From NCBI GenBank assembly GCA_022376515.1, contig WTXI01000114.1:50031-114030 (forward strand): DNA of 64,000 nt, read 5' to 3'. Position 1 is the stretch's first letter, and each line of letters opens with the position of its first letter. Shown here piece by piece: positions 1 through 11,113 of this stretch. The position numbers were made by a program, and so were the translations under genes. Origin of the DNA: Lactifluus volemus. Taxonomy: Eukaryota > Basidiomycota > Agaricomycetes > Russulales > Russulaceae. Under the pieces are notes generated by a model. It saw only the letters and a program-made list of their open reading frames with translations. It did not search any database and had not been told where the DNA came from.

Positions 1-3000
1 CCTCCAAACGGGTATCGGGATCTGCACCGAGGAACCGGACAACTTTTACATACCCCGCTTGCGAAACCAGATCCAACGGGGTTGTGCCATCTTTGCCACA
101 GTATTTCGCATCTGCAACACGAGCGAGAAGCCGCTGAGAAGCGTCCAGGTATTGTGGTGATACCAGGTGTAATGGGTGTAATGGCATCCAGCTGCTCCAG
201 TCAAGTAAATCCGCATTTCCACATCTGAGAAGGACTGCAGCGAATTTTAAACGTTCTCTTCCCCACCCCTCCTGCGAAAAGCAATCGCTTTCCCCTCATG
301 AGCGATTACGTTGATATCAAAAAGAATGTGAGAAACGTACCGACGAGCATTTCGCAACGCAAGATGCAAGGCAGTCTGGTCATCCTTCCCCCGGGTATCT
401 GGATCTGCACCGCGACTAAGAAGGAGCCGGGCAACTTCCACATGTCCCTCTTGCGAAGCCAAATGCAGCGAGGTCGTGCCATCTTTGTCACAGTATTTCG
501 CATCGGCGCCATGATTGAGAAGGAGCTGAGTAAAGTCCAGGTATCCGAGTTCTGATGCCAGGTGTAATGGCGTCTGCCCGCTCTGGTCAAGTAAATTCGC
601 ATTTGCACCACATTCGAGAAGGGCTTCAGCGACTTTTAAACGTTCTCTTTTCCACCCCTCATGCGTTATTGAAGAATCAGAATGCCTTTCTCCTCATGAG
701 CGATTACGTTGATATCAAAAAGAATGTGAGAAACGTACCGAATAGTAATTCGCAACGCAAGATGCAAGGCAGTCTGGTCACCCTTCCCCCGGGTATCGGG
801 ATCTGCACCGCGACTAAGAAGGAGCCGGACAACTTCCGCATGCCCCCCTTGCGAAGCCAGATGCAACGGGGCTGTGCCATCTTTGTCACAGTATTTCGCA
901 TCTGCGCTATGATTGAGAAGGAACTGAGCAATGTCCATGTATCCCCATTCTGATGCCAAGTGCAACCACGTCCGGTTGAGATTGTCATGTGAATTTACAT
1001 CCGCGCCATACTTGAGAAGAGCCTCAGCAACCTCCAAACGACGAAATTTCAACGCCAAATCCAAAGGGGTCGAGTTTGTATCGTCCTGGGAATTGAAATC
1101 TGCCCCACGCCGAAGCAGAAGTCGTGTAACTTCGGCATGACCTTGCTCACAGGCAATAAATAATGGAGTGCGATTGTCAGATCGCCTTCGGGAATTGACG
1201 TCTTGTGCGCATTCAATGATCAGGAACTCTGCTACGTCACAGATTCCGTACAGTGCCGCAAAGTGTAATGGTGTTTCAGGCGGTTGTGACGGCCTCACTG
1301 GTCGCTGCCAGAGCGGAGGGGAATCTGGATTGAATATCCACATCCAGACTGTAAAATGTGGCTTTCTTGGATCGAAGAGAAGCCTTATGCCAGCTTTGAC
1401 GCTCAGCGGTACATTGTCACGGTCAAGCTGGGCATGATCCATCCAGTGTTCTGCTGCATACTGAGCGAGAGGGAAGTCTTTCAAGCTATCCTCACTAATG
1501 TTTTCATCGAGGTGGAGCAAGGCGCTGAGGCAGGCGTGGGCGACGGTGGTGTGAGCAGGAGTCATAAGAATGTGGTAGCGGGAAATCCTAGGTACTTGCG
1601 CCGCGAGGCGGCTCGATATCAAGAATTCCTTCACGGAAAAATGTGAAAACTGGACTTCTTGAGAATCCTCGACAATGGTGATGAGACTTGAGCACGTAGA
1701 TAACACTGCCCGTATCGGGTCTTCTGGGCGCCAATCCTCGACCAGCGTGGGAATTTGTCCGGCTTCGAAATCAAAGACAAGGAACTCTGCAAACTCTTCA
1801 ACGCAAAACGGACGGGACGCCACCGTGATGCACTGAAAAAGGCGGTGTGCATACTCCCAATTTGCTTCGTCAATGTCTTCCAATGTGCGTTCATACGTCT
1901 CATTGAGGGTCTCCGGTAGTTCATCTAGGGCACGCCGGATACGCGCGGGGAGGCAGCGGCGGAGGAAGTCGATCTGACACGAAACCCATCGAAACCTGCA
2001 TAAAATTTGAGTATGGATCTATGGTTCTTGTAGTATCAATGTCTTACATCCCATTGGCCTTTCTCGAGAGCGTTCCGACCACTAGTTCCTTGTCGTCCGC
2101 TCTCCATTTCCCCATCCTCGCGTCCGAGTTAACGACCGATATTATATAATTTTCGATGTCTTGGATTTGTCCCTCTTCATCGTGAAGGGAAACAGGATGG
2201 AACTTCAAACGATCAAGGGTCGTTTCAATGTCGGTCTCGGGGCGAGAAGTAATGCATATGCGTAAATTTGGAATGTGTAGACTGACAAGGTCCTCCACAA
2301 GCATCAGGACCTTTCCTCGAGGAGATGGCGTACCATGGGCGTTGGGACATTCGTCAAGCGCGTCCAGGATAATATAAATCGGAGGTTTTCCAACGCATCG
2401 GATAACGTCCTTTAGGCATTGTGCAAGTGCGGCGTCGCTGGGATCTTGCGAGCCATCACGATGTTCCGAATAGAGGTTGTAAATAATTTCGGCATAGAAT
2501 TTAGATTGGTCACAAAGCTGAATAAGGAGCGAGGACAGTAAGCCCCGGCGGTTCCTTTTTTCGTCGTCTCTGAAGTCACAATAAAAGAATCCCAGCGAAG
2601 CTAATCCAGACCTGCGGATACCGTCAATTGCCTCAATGATTGTCGAACTTGCTAATAATGAGTTTCCACATCGGAGAATAGTGGAAATACAACGTACCAG
2701 AGGGTCGTCTTTCCGGCGCCGGCTACAAAAGTAGGGCTGTCAATCTTGGTGTGTATGGTTGACAGTAATAAACCCTACGTTTTCCACAAATCCACAAAAG
2801 GGAACCAGACGCCTTCCATTTGGAAAAAGTGTCACCTTGGATGAACCATGTTGCGGTCCCCTTATGATGAGCATCGCACGCGATGTTATGGTTTTTCCAC
2901 GGATCTGGTGGGGAGAGCCAACGTTGAAGGTCTCGCCGCATCTGCTCACCTGTGAGGCTGTCTCAGTGCGCCTGATCAACAATGATAAGACTAGGGGATA

Positions 3001-3967
3001 ACTGACGCTTTCCCTTGATTGCTTGGCTCGTCTCTCCACCCATAACCATTCTCATATTCTTCTCAAGAAGGGACACAACCCCGAGCGTCTGAGCTGTGGC
3101 CGACCGGGCCTCATCTTGGGTAAGCCTATCCAGCTTCCTCAGTGCAGTCTCAAGCTCATTCTCTCCTAAACCCTTCATGAAGAATTTCTCTGTATTGTTC
3201 TCAGCCAAGTAACCTATCGGCAGCAATCCACTCACTCAGCTGACCTTCCTTGATCTGTTTTGTAGCCAGGGCGAGGGCAGACAACAATTCGATTATGATC
3301 TTCACCACAATCCTTGTCATAGCCGTTGTAGGGGGGATTTTTGTATAGATATCCAGACGCTGGATGAAATTTCCGAGCGACTCGAACAGCTCGAGGAGGG
3401 ATTCATAGCTTGCATTTACGTCCTTTACGGTCTGAAGCAAGGAAGTGTCACAAGAACACGCACTTAGGGACTGAGGAAGATACATACAGTGAGGAGGATT
3501 CCGATGGCAGACATTATTAATTTCACAGGAGGGACGGACTACAAAATGATTATCAGGTACGAGGAATACGGAGCCATCAGCGCATTCTGACGTACCACTG
3601 AACTAATACCGTGTCCGACTTGAACTATCCCTCCACCCAGCGTACTTCCAGGGCCGGTTAAAACAGTATACAGAACGTGTACGATACGCCTGATCGATGT
3701 CATGATCTTGGGGTGACGATCATTTCCCAGGAATCCACGGAAAGCTTGTGCTCGCTCTTCAAGAACTTCTGTGACGGACTCAATAGTGTCGCATGATCTG
3801 AGTCGAAAAGCGACTTGATTTTCAATGAGGCTTGTCTCGACCTTCTTTTCATAATCATTAACGGCATCCTCCAAAAGTGACTGTAGAGTAGACAACTCAA
3901 AAGAGTCACCCATATCATGAGCCGAAGAAATATGACGAGAAGGGGAACTAGTCGCGTCTGAGGACAT
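1..3967 (-). CDS. NACHT-ankyrin STAND protein (NLR-like), copy 1, 3' end beyond window
   Basis: Predicted cytosolic STAND NTPase of the fungal NLR type: an N-terminal signalling domain, a nucleotide-switch NACHT domain and an ankyrin sensor array. The start ATG is at 3967. Exon 1 (to about 3590) encodes an N-terminus with a YEKKVETSLIENQ-type stretch that resembles the fungal Goodbye domain, followed by a helical region (about 3485-2960). Joining the exons at about 2733 and 2678 recreates the P-loop GKPGAGKTTLW. Walker B (DALDEC) lies near 2360 and the sensor ITSRPE near 2245. A post-NACHT helical region (1990-1350) follows. Ankyrin repeats with TPLHLA cores start near 1290 and run off the left edge in exons about 400 bp apart. 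The reading frame looks intact in the exons I checked. It is paralogous to the gene at 11.4-18.6 kb on the same strand. In known fungal STAND families such proteins mediate non-self recognition; the ligand here is unknown. Confidence 0.85.
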
Positions 3968-6172
3968 GTTTGTGGAGATTTAGACTGCGGAAGGGAACAG
4001 TCGCCCAATCAAACACATATCTGGTTTTCCTACTAACCCTCCCCTTGGTCAGTCACATTAGGTCACACGCCAGTCATCAGACGGCAAGTGTGACAAATGC
4101 GTGACAAATGCACTGTACGCCACAATTTCTTTCGAAAAGCACGGAATATATTCAAATATGGTACTAGATACTGTATGCTGAATTTTGTGGTGGTTGAGTG
4201 AGAATTGAGCGAGAAAAATGAAGTGACCGGAGGGGGTTGTAACACCAAGCGAGGGTCTGGTCTAATTGTGATGGTGCGTAAGCACGCATACTTCCTTGTC
4301 TCAGCCCTTTCCTCTTTCAGGTAAGATGCTGAAAGAGCCACGCAGGGAGGGAATGGTTCCCACCTGCCCAAGCGCGCTGGCTGACAAATCACTTACGGTT
4401 CCGCTTGCCGGGTTCACCCGCGATGACCATATATGCTGTGTATGTTCTCCTCCCCATGGATGTTGCCATAATGGCTCCGAATTACTGACCTGGGTGATAC
4501 AGGGGCCTTGTCGTTAACAAGGGGACGAAGTCTGGGGTCCACATCCGTAATCATGGCACAACGCGGGACATGATGCCAGGTAGCGGGGATGGAGTAGCCG
4601 CATGAGGCATAACGTCGATATACTGTAGTACGTTGTCTGTTGAACGATTCATGGACTGGAACACGTGGCGATAATGCACGTGAGCATGGGATGGCCCAAC
4701 TTGAAGCAGGAATTGATTGATGCAACGTAGCGTCGAGAGGGAGAGTTACATAAATTTGGGTATGGGCCCAATGAATCGTGGTGAAGAGAGGAAAATGATG
4801 AGAACAGGAAAGGAATCCCTGGGAGCAGGGGCGAGTACGTAAGTGAAGTACTAGGCAGATGATTCAAACATCTTGAACAAGATACCAACTGTCGACAACG
4901 AGACGGGCGGACATATAGTTTGCTCCTGCGTGCACTTTGGTGGGTGGGGCGCTGAGAGGTTAGCGAAGAGGAGGATCCACGAGCTGAAGCCGCATTTTAC
5001 AAGGATTTCCAGAAAGGACTGGAACGCATGCTTCTGAGGGAAAGGAGAAGCTAACGTCTTGGGGTGGGGACAACACAAACGCGGGAATGCTATGAACGCA
5101 ACCTCATGAGTGGGTAATATGAAGCAACAATAAGGCTTACTATCAAGACCAGATACTGTTGTACCTGTTCCTGTTCTAAACATGTCCTGACGTAGTGGTT
5201 CGATTTGTTTAGCGGTGGCTCGGATATGAACGGACCCGTGAAGGGGATGCCAGTGGGTGTCCGGAAAATGCTTCTGGATGAGGGTATTTGGCGTACTAGT
5301 AAGAGTGTGGGAGAATCAAGTCATAGTCTTTAAATCATGTTAGTTTTGTCATTATATAGATAATGGGTAGTCCAGTGACATGGACTTAGGCTTCCAGAGG
5401 CAGAATTTCCCTAGAGGCTTAAGGCCGGACGTGCGAGCCTCATGGATCATCTGTGCGAGTTCCCAAGCTGAGGCTGTTGGTGTTATCTCTACCCAAACTG
5501 GACGAGCAGAAATAACACTCAAGGTCACAGCCTCAGCAGACGGTGGTCAACTGTCGACAATGTCGTCGAAAATGTTCAAAGCATTTTACTGTATGGCGGA
5601 ATTGGCCGAGAAAATAAGAAAATTCGTATCTGCCAAGTCACGTGCTGTCAGGGATACGGGCCGCCCCATCCAGCCAGTTCGTGCACGCAAGCCTCCATTA
5701 GCAAGCAGCAAACTTCCTTAGGCTCAACTAGGCCCTATTGTGGACACGTTGGGGCCTTGTAAGCGGACATTAAGCCCATTTGACATCGAGAGCAGCCAAA
5801 TCAAATATATTGACAGGTACAACTTGAAGCGTCCTTCCGGGACTAAAGCTTTAGGGAACAGGGGAATTCGCACATCGCTCGGTTTCAAGCGTCGCAGCAA
5901 CTTTAATCCGCAATCGGGAGAAAACGTGCCTCTCTAAAACGAAGGGAAATAGATACATGTAGCTTTATTTGACGCGTCGGATGACGCCTCTCAATCCTCG
6001 AGACGTCACAGGAGTAGCTATAGTACAGTCGACGACAAAGAGAATCGTAACAAAGTTATGCTTAACAATGAGAAAAGTCAATGACCGGGAGGGTACTAGT
6101 ATGCAGTCATATATCATACGGTTCTACAGCAGTTATCACTGCGCCGTCTGAGAAATCGGCGTCGACGGGGGG
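3968..6172. other. Intergenic region between the two NACHT-ankyrin genes
   Basis: About 2.2 kb with only short, unconvincing reading frames on both strands. The right-hand portion (about 4.0-4.4 kb) should hold the promoter of the copy 1 gene. The far right end, up to 6172, is the original 3' end of the copy 2 gene before the retrotransposon landed: reading the minus strand across the deleted element gives a stop codon at 6138-6136. I see no RNA gene or repeat array here. Confidence 0.6.
6136..6172 (-). pseudogene. Severed 3' end of NACHT-ankyrin gene copy 2
   Basis: If the retrotransposon and one target-site copy are removed, the minus-strand reading frame that enters the element at 11501 continues here. 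It runs for about 11 codons (Pro/Ser/Thr-rich) and ends at TGA (6138-6136). These codons are now separated from the gene by 5.3 kb and replaced by a tail read from the LTR. The join is an inference from the perfect 5-bp target duplication; no splice junction is needed. Confidence 0.6.
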
Positions 6173-6177
6173 GCACA
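6173..6177. repeat. Target-site duplication, left copy (GCACA)
   Basis: The 5-bp GCACA immediately precedes the left LTR and is repeated exactly after the right LTR at 11501-11505. Five-bp duplications are usual for Ty1/copia integrases. This fixes the element borders. Confidence 0.9.
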
Positions 6178-6639
6178 TGCTGGGGAATCCCAAATCGGAG
6201 GGGAGAAGGGCTGGCAGCCGAGAACGGCACGCAGCGCGCAAGGGGACCCTGAGACGGGACTGCCAACGCCCACGGCTCCCTGAGGGCCCGCCGGCGTGGA
6301 CCACGCCTGCTCCTCGTTGGGGGTGGGCGCCCACAGCCGCCGTCACGATACCATTCATCTTCTACATATAGACCCTTTTCTTTACCTTAGCATAGTTAGT
6401 CCACCCCGAGCACATGGCAAATGCCCACCTCGTGCACACTAAGATCGAGCGGCCGTCTTGGCACTAAATTCATTCAGTCCGTAGTACACACACTAGACTA
6501 CATAAATACCAAAATACGAGACTGGGGGAGCAGCGACGCGTTCCGCATCTTTTTCTTCGTGTGTGACCTCGCCCTCCGCTCGTTCCGCTCCCGCGCGCGT
6601 ACTCGTTTCGCCGCGTCTCCACTTTCATTTTCGACACTA
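6178..6639 (+). repeat. 5' LTR of copia element
   Basis: 462 bp, matching 11039-11500 without a difference I could find. A TATA-like ACATAAATAC lies near 6500, about 140 bp before the LTR end, and is a plausible promoter for the genomic transcript. The LTR begins TGCTGGGG and ends GACACTA. Confidence 0.92.
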
Positions 6640-6653
6640 GGTTATGGGCCCTG
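6640..6653 (+). promoter_or_regulatory. Primer binding site, initiator tRNA-Met anticodon-arm type
   Basis: GGTTATGGGCCCTG follows the LTR with no spacer. It is complementary to the anticodon arm of eukaryotic initiator tRNA-Met (GGGCCCAUAACC core), not to the tRNA 3' end. This suggests half-tRNA priming, as known for Drosophila copia and yeast Ty5. Confidence 0.75.
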
Positions 6654-6724
6654 CTGTTGCACTCTAAAATCAGTACGAGATCACACAAAGTCCAAAAAAC
6701 ACTTACACTCTTTCTTTTTCACAA

Positions 6725-8740
6725 ATGGTTGAAATCCAAAATTCTAAAATCACCCAGCTTGCAGCAGATGGATCCAACTGGGAAAACTACAGAGACAGAA
6801 TGGTCCTGATAATCAAGTCCCACAAATGGAAAGACCACCTAACGAATGACTCACCGACGAAGCGATATATCGATGGCGGCACAATTGGCGGCGTAGCGCC
6901 GCTCGAACGATGGGAAGACGACGAGGCCGCGCTCATGAATCTGATCGCGTCGTCGATCCCCGATTCGGCCTTCAACAGAATAAAAGACAAATCGAATGCG
7001 AAGGAGGCATGGGAGGCACTAAAGGATCTCCACGAAAAACGATCGCCGATGGTCGCGATCGAACTCCGATGGCGCATCGGTAACATCAGATGCACAGACG
7101 ACGAAAATCTTCGAACTCATTTCGAAAAGCTGCAGGAAATGAAGGAAAAATTAGCATCCCTGGGAAGTAACATTTCAGACCTGGAATTCGCTTACATCTT
7201 ACTCCGGTCGCTTCCCCCTTCATACCAAGGAATCATCAGTGCTATAAATGCTTCCGCCGACTTCGCGAAGGCGACCATCGCACCCGCGAACGTGATTCGA
7301 CTCGCGCTGGACGAATACGACCGCCTCGAGGGGGACAAGCCGCAGCAAGACGCGGACGAAGCGTTCGCCGCGTCCTCCCAAGGACGAAGAGGAAGAGGAA
7401 ACCGACGAGACATCGAATGCTACAACTGCAAAAAACGAGGCCACACTAAAGCCGAGTGTTGGGCGAAAGGCGGCGGTCAAGAAGGCCAATGGCCAAACCG
7501 CGGAGACAGAAACGCGAACGCGAATAGCGCAGCGTCGACGAACGAGCAGGCCGATATCGAAGCCTGGGCAGCAATTGAAGAGGTACCCAACGAGTCAGCA
7601 GCCGCCGCGAGCGCATCGCGAGACGCACCTCCCGAAACGGAGCTATACGACTCCGGGGCCTCCACCCACATGTCCCCCTTCCGTGAGAAGTTCACATCGT
7701 ATCGAGAAATCCCGCCGCGTGCGATAATCGCGGCCGATAAACGGATATTCCATGCCATAGGAATCGGGGACCTCAGGATAGAGGTCCCTCATGGGGAGTC
7801 TTCCACTCCAGTTATTTTGCGAGAAGTCCTTCATGCTCCTGATATGGCTATGACCATAGTGTCAATCTCCCGCATCACAAAGCTAGGAAACTCAGTTACC
7901 TTCGAAAAAGAACACTGCACCATCAAAAACGCGAAGGGAAAAGTTGTCGGCACCATCAAAGCGAGCGCGAGCGGACTTTACAAAGTCGAACATCGCGTGA
8001 CAGCCTCAGCCGCAGTCACACTCGAACGCGTCACACTTTCCGCGCTCCACCGTCGTCTGGGCCACGTCAGCGTGGATACCCTCCGTTCTCTCATCCGACA
8101 TGGCTCCATCGAGGGCATCGATCTTATTGATGAAGGCTCATCCTTCACCTGTGATTCTTGTGACTATGCTAAGACAACTAGAAAGGTGATCAAACCAGAA
8201 AGACAAGCTCCACCCTCAACCTTCTTTGGTGAAGAAATTCATTCTGATGTGTGGGGACCATCACCAATCACCAGCATGGGTGGGAAGCACTATTATATCA
8301 CTTTCACTGACGACTACTCTCGCTACACCTGGGCCAGAACCCTCAAAGCCAAGTCCGAGGCCTTCGAGGCCTACAAATCGTTCGCTGCGTGGGCGCGCAC
8401 GCAGCACGGCGTGACGATCCGCCGTTTTCGCTCCGACCGCGGAGGCGAGTACACCAGCAACAAACTCAAGGACTTCCTCCAAGAGCAGGGGACGGAACAA
8501 CGGCTCACAACCCACGACACCCCGCAGCACAACGGGACCGCAGAGTCGCTCAACCGGCGTCTCTTAGAACGCATCCGAGCGGCACTCCACCACTCCGGAC
8601 TCCCTAAAACCCTCTGGGGAGAGGCCCTCCATCACTCTATCTGGCTGAAAAATCGCTCATCGACCCGCGCGCTGGGCGCGATCACCCCATACGAGCGCCT
8701 CCACGGGCACAAGCCGAACCTAGCCGGCGTTCCCGAGTAG
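6725..8740 (+). CDS. Copia Gag-protease-integrase part of the polyprotein, ends at in-frame TAG
   Basis: 671 codons from ATG 6725. The Gag region (about residues 1-220) resembles UBN2/copia Gag. A CCHC zinc knuckle CYNCKKRGHTKAEC is near residue 235. The aspartic protease motif YDSGAST is near residue 308. The GAG-pre-integrase HHCC module (LHRRLGH ... CDSC) is near 440-480. The integrase core shows SDVWGP, FRSDRGGEY and the later Glu in HNGTAESLNRR. The frame stops at TAG 8738-8740 in the integrase C-terminal region (the GVPE context). It continues without any shift as GQRVWVRN, so this is a nonsense change inside one Gag-Pol frame. The stop would block reverse transcriptase synthesis unless it is read through. 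Confidence 0.92.
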   Translation: MVEIQNSKITQLAADGSNWENYRDRMVLIIKSHKWKDHLTNDSPTKRYIDGGTIGGVAPLERWEDDEAALMNLIASSIPDSAFNRIKDKSNAKEAWEALKDLHEKRSPMVAIELRWRIGNIRCTDDENLRTHFEKLQEMKEKLASLGSNISDLEFAYILLRSLPPSYQGIISAINASADFAKATIAPANVIRLALDEYDRLEGDKPQQDADEAFAASSQGRRGRGNRRDIECYNCKKRGHTKAECWAKGGGQEGQWPNRGDRNANANSAASTNEQADIEAWAAIEEVPNESAAAASASRDAPPETELYDSGASTHMSPFREKFTSYREIPPRAIIAADKRIFHAIGIGDLRIEVPHGESSTPVILREVLHAPDMAMTIVSISRITKLGNSVTFEKEHCTIKNAKGKVVGTIKASASGLYKVEHRVTASAAVTLERVTLSALHRRLGHVSVDTLRSLIRHGSIEGIDLIDEGSSFTCDSCDYAKTTRKVIKPERQAPPSTFFGEEIHSDVWGPSPITSMGGKHYYITFTDDYSRYTWARTLKAKSEAFEAYKSFAAWARTQHGVTIRRFRSDRGGEYTSNKLKDFLQEQGTEQRLTTHDTPQHNGTAESLNRRLLERIRAALHHSGLPKTLWGEALHHSIWLKNRSSTRALGAITPYERLHGHKPNLAGVPE

Positions 8741-11113
8741 GGCCAGCGCGTCTGGGTTCGCAACCTCAAGGGGTCCAAGCTGGATGCCCGAGGCCTTCCA
8801 GCACGTTGGGTGGGCTATGACAAGGAGAGCACCCATGCCCACAGAATCTACTGGCCAGAGAAGCACTCCTTATCTGTTGAGAGAGATGTTAAGTTCACCA
8901 CAAACACAGTCACTGTATACACCCCCTCAACCCCTCAAACTCAAGTACAAATCCAACCTCAAATCCCCACTCCGAAAATTCAGCCCTCCGGCACCGGAAC
9001 GACGCAGCCGACGCCTCAAGCGCCGCAGCCCGACGCCGACGCTCCCGACGCAGATCCGATCCCGGAGATGCCAGACGAAGACGATCCGAACCCAGTGGCG
9101 GATGACGACTACGTCATCCCGTCACCAATAACGCCGCCGGAACCAGCACCAGCACTGCCGCATCAGCCGCCCCCAGCACCACGCAAGCAAAAGCCGCCGC
9201 CGCCACCGCGAACTGAGCCGCCGCGCCGATCGGCACGGATTGCCAAAATGTCGCAGGATGGGCAAACCACCAGCACACAGGAGGCCCCTGAAATCAGCCT
9301 CCGAGGGCACGCGCGCCGGGTGACATTCTCCCAGCGCGGAACAGACTCAGCTAACGAGTCTTTTGCCACAGCCCCAGAAGAACCAAGCTATGCCGAAATG
9401 GCATTCCATGCCGAAATCGAGATCGACACGACGATGGCAGCGGCCGCGCACGACGCAAACGATGACCCGCGCTCCGTCTCCGAGGCGCGATCTCGCCCCG
9501 ATTGGCCTGAGTGGCAACAGGCGATGGAGCGCGAAATCGAAACCCTTGAGCGCGCTGGCACTTGGGAAACAGTCCCACGCCCTGCAGGTAAAAACATAGT
9601 GGGTAGCAAATGGGTTTTTCGACTTAAGCGCAAGGCGGATGGATCAATCGATAAATACAAGGCACGACTCGTCGCGCGCGGATTCACGCAGATCTACGGT
9701 GTCGATTACTTTGACACTTTCTCACCCGTCGCGAAGCTGGCGAGCATCCGCATTATTCTCGCGATCGCCGCGCGACTCGATTGGGATGTCGACACCTTCG
9801 ACTTCAACAGTGCTTTCCTAAATGGGGAGCTAGGGGACGATGAGGAGATTTACATGCAGGAACCCCCGGGTTTCGAGGAGGGCAGCATTTATGTAAAAAG
9901 GCTGCGAAAATCCCTCTATGGGCTCAAGCAGGCCGGGCGCCGCTGGTACGACACGCTCACGCATGCGCTCAGCGATCTGGGCCTCTGCGTCACGCAGGCC
10001 GATCCGGGCGTGTTTCGAGCGCAGGTAAAGGACGATGTCCTGATCCTAGCAGTCCATGTCGACGACTGCATCATCACCAGTAGCTCAAGTGAGTTGATGC
10101 GACGCTACAAGAAGGCCCTCAACGCGCGGTATGCCCTCACTGACCTAGGACCGATACACTGGCTCCTCGGAATCCGAGTCACCCGAGATCGCGCAACACG
10201 CACGATCTCCCTCTGCCAGTCAACCTACATCGAATCCATTGTTGCACGCTATGGCCTGGCTGATGCCAAGGCCCAGAGCTCACCTATGATCCCCAATGTA
10301 TCCTACTCAAAAGATGATAGCCCCACTGATGAAGCTGCAGCCGCGCGCATGAGGAAGACCCCATATCGGGAAGCGATCGGCAGTCTGATGTACGCAGCCG
10401 TAGCCACACGCCCCGACATCGCATTTGCAGTCTCGACGCTCTCGCAATTCCTCGATAATCCGGGGGAGCTGCACTGGGACGCGGTAAAGCGCGTCCTGCG
10501 CTACCTGTCGGGCACGCGGCACCACGAACTCACTTACGGCAGTGAGCAGCATGACCTCCTGGGGTACACGGACGCGGACGGCGCATCACAGCCACACCGC
10601 CACGCGATCTCCGGATACGCATTCCTTATCGATGGAGGGGCAATCTCCTGGCGATCCCGTAAACAAGAAATCGTAACCTTATCAACCGCGGAAGCAGAGT
10701 ACGTGGCGGCGACCCATGCGGCAAAAGAGGCAGCATGGCTTCGCCGCCTCAAAGGAGAGTTGCTAACTCCTCTCGTAACTCCAATTATGATCTACTGTGA
10801 CAATCAGGCAGCCCTCAAACTTGCTACTGATGACAATTACCGAGCCAGGACCAAACACATTGACATCCGCTATCACTATATTCGACAAGTTATCAGTGCG
10901 GGGGAGATCTCGATCACCTATTGCCCCACAGATGACATGACCGCGGACATACTCACGAAGGCGCTCCCGGCCTGGAAGATCGCGCGTCACATCGCTGGAC
11001 TTGGAATCACCCTAGGCCCGACGGCGCTCGCGGGGGAGTGCTGGGGAATCCCAAATCGGAGGGGAGAAGGGCTGGCAGCCGAGAACGGCACGCAGCGCGC
11101 AAGGGGACCCTGA
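8741..11113 (+). CDS. Copia integrase C-terminus, reverse transcriptase and RNase H, same frame after the TAG
   Basis: This stretch is in the same frame as the upstream part. The first possible ATG is at 8810. A Pro-rich linker (about 8930-9250) is followed by the copia-type reverse transcriptase: WVFRLKRKADG, KARLVARGFTQ, FNSAFLNGEL, LYGLKQAGRRW and the catalytic box AVHVDDCI, with His where YVDD is usual. RNase H shows GYTDADGA, STAEAEYVA and CDNQAALKLA, followed by RTKHIDIRYHYIR. The frame ends at 11113, about 25 codons inside the 3' LTR, so the Pol C-terminus is LTR-encoded. It is intact apart from the upstream TAG. Confidence 0.9.
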   Translation, partial: GQRVWVRNLKGSKLDARGLPARWVGYDKESTHAHRIYWPEKHSLSVERDVKFTTNTVTVYTPSTPQTQVQIQPQIPTPKIQPSGTGTTQPTPQAPQPDADAPDADPIPEMPDEDDPNPVADDDYVIPSPITPPEPAPALPHQPPPAPRKQKPPPPPRTEPPRRSARIAKMSQDGQTTSTQEAPEISLRGHARRVTFSQRGTDSANESFATAPEEPSYAEMAFHAEIEIDTTMAAAAHDANDDPRSVSEARSRPDWPEWQQAMEREIETLERAGTWETVPRPAGKNIVGSKWVFRLKRKADGSIDKYKARLVARGFTQIYGVDYFDTFSPVAKLASIRIILAIAARLDWDVDTFDFNSAFLNGELGDDEEIYMQEPPGFEEGSIYVKRLRKSLYGLKQAGRRWYDTLTHALSDLGLCVTQADPGVFRAQVKDDVLILAVHVDDCIITSSSSELMRRYKKALNARYALTDLGPIHWLLGIRVTRDRATRTISLCQSTYIESIVARYGLADAKAQSSPMIPNVSYSKDDSPTDEAAAARMRKTPYREAIGSLMYAAVATRPDIAFAVSTLSQFLDNPGELHWDAVKRVLRYLSGTRHHELTYGSEQHDLLGYTDADGASQPHRHAISGYAFLIDGGAISWRSRKQEIVTLSTAEAEYVAATHAAKEAAWLRRLKGELLTPLVTPIMIYCDNQAALKLATDDNYRARTKHIDIRYHYIRQVISAGEISITYCPTDDMTADILTKALPAWKIARHIAGLGITLGPTALAGECWGIPNRRGEGLAAENGTQRARGP
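11030..11038 (+). promoter_or_regulatory. Polypurine tract before the 3' LTR
   Basis: The short purine-rich run GCGGGGGAG abuts the right LTR and lies inside the Pol frame. It is the expected plus-strand primer position. It is short for the family and assigned by position only. Confidence 0.5.

Noticed and set aside
6107..6371. Paired open frames on both strands repeated at 11007-11232
   Set aside because: They lie within the identical LTRs and are by-products of the repeat, not genes.
8226..8607. Overlapping frames inside the copia integrase region
   Set aside because: Shadow frames of a high-GC coding region whose true frame shows integrase motifs.
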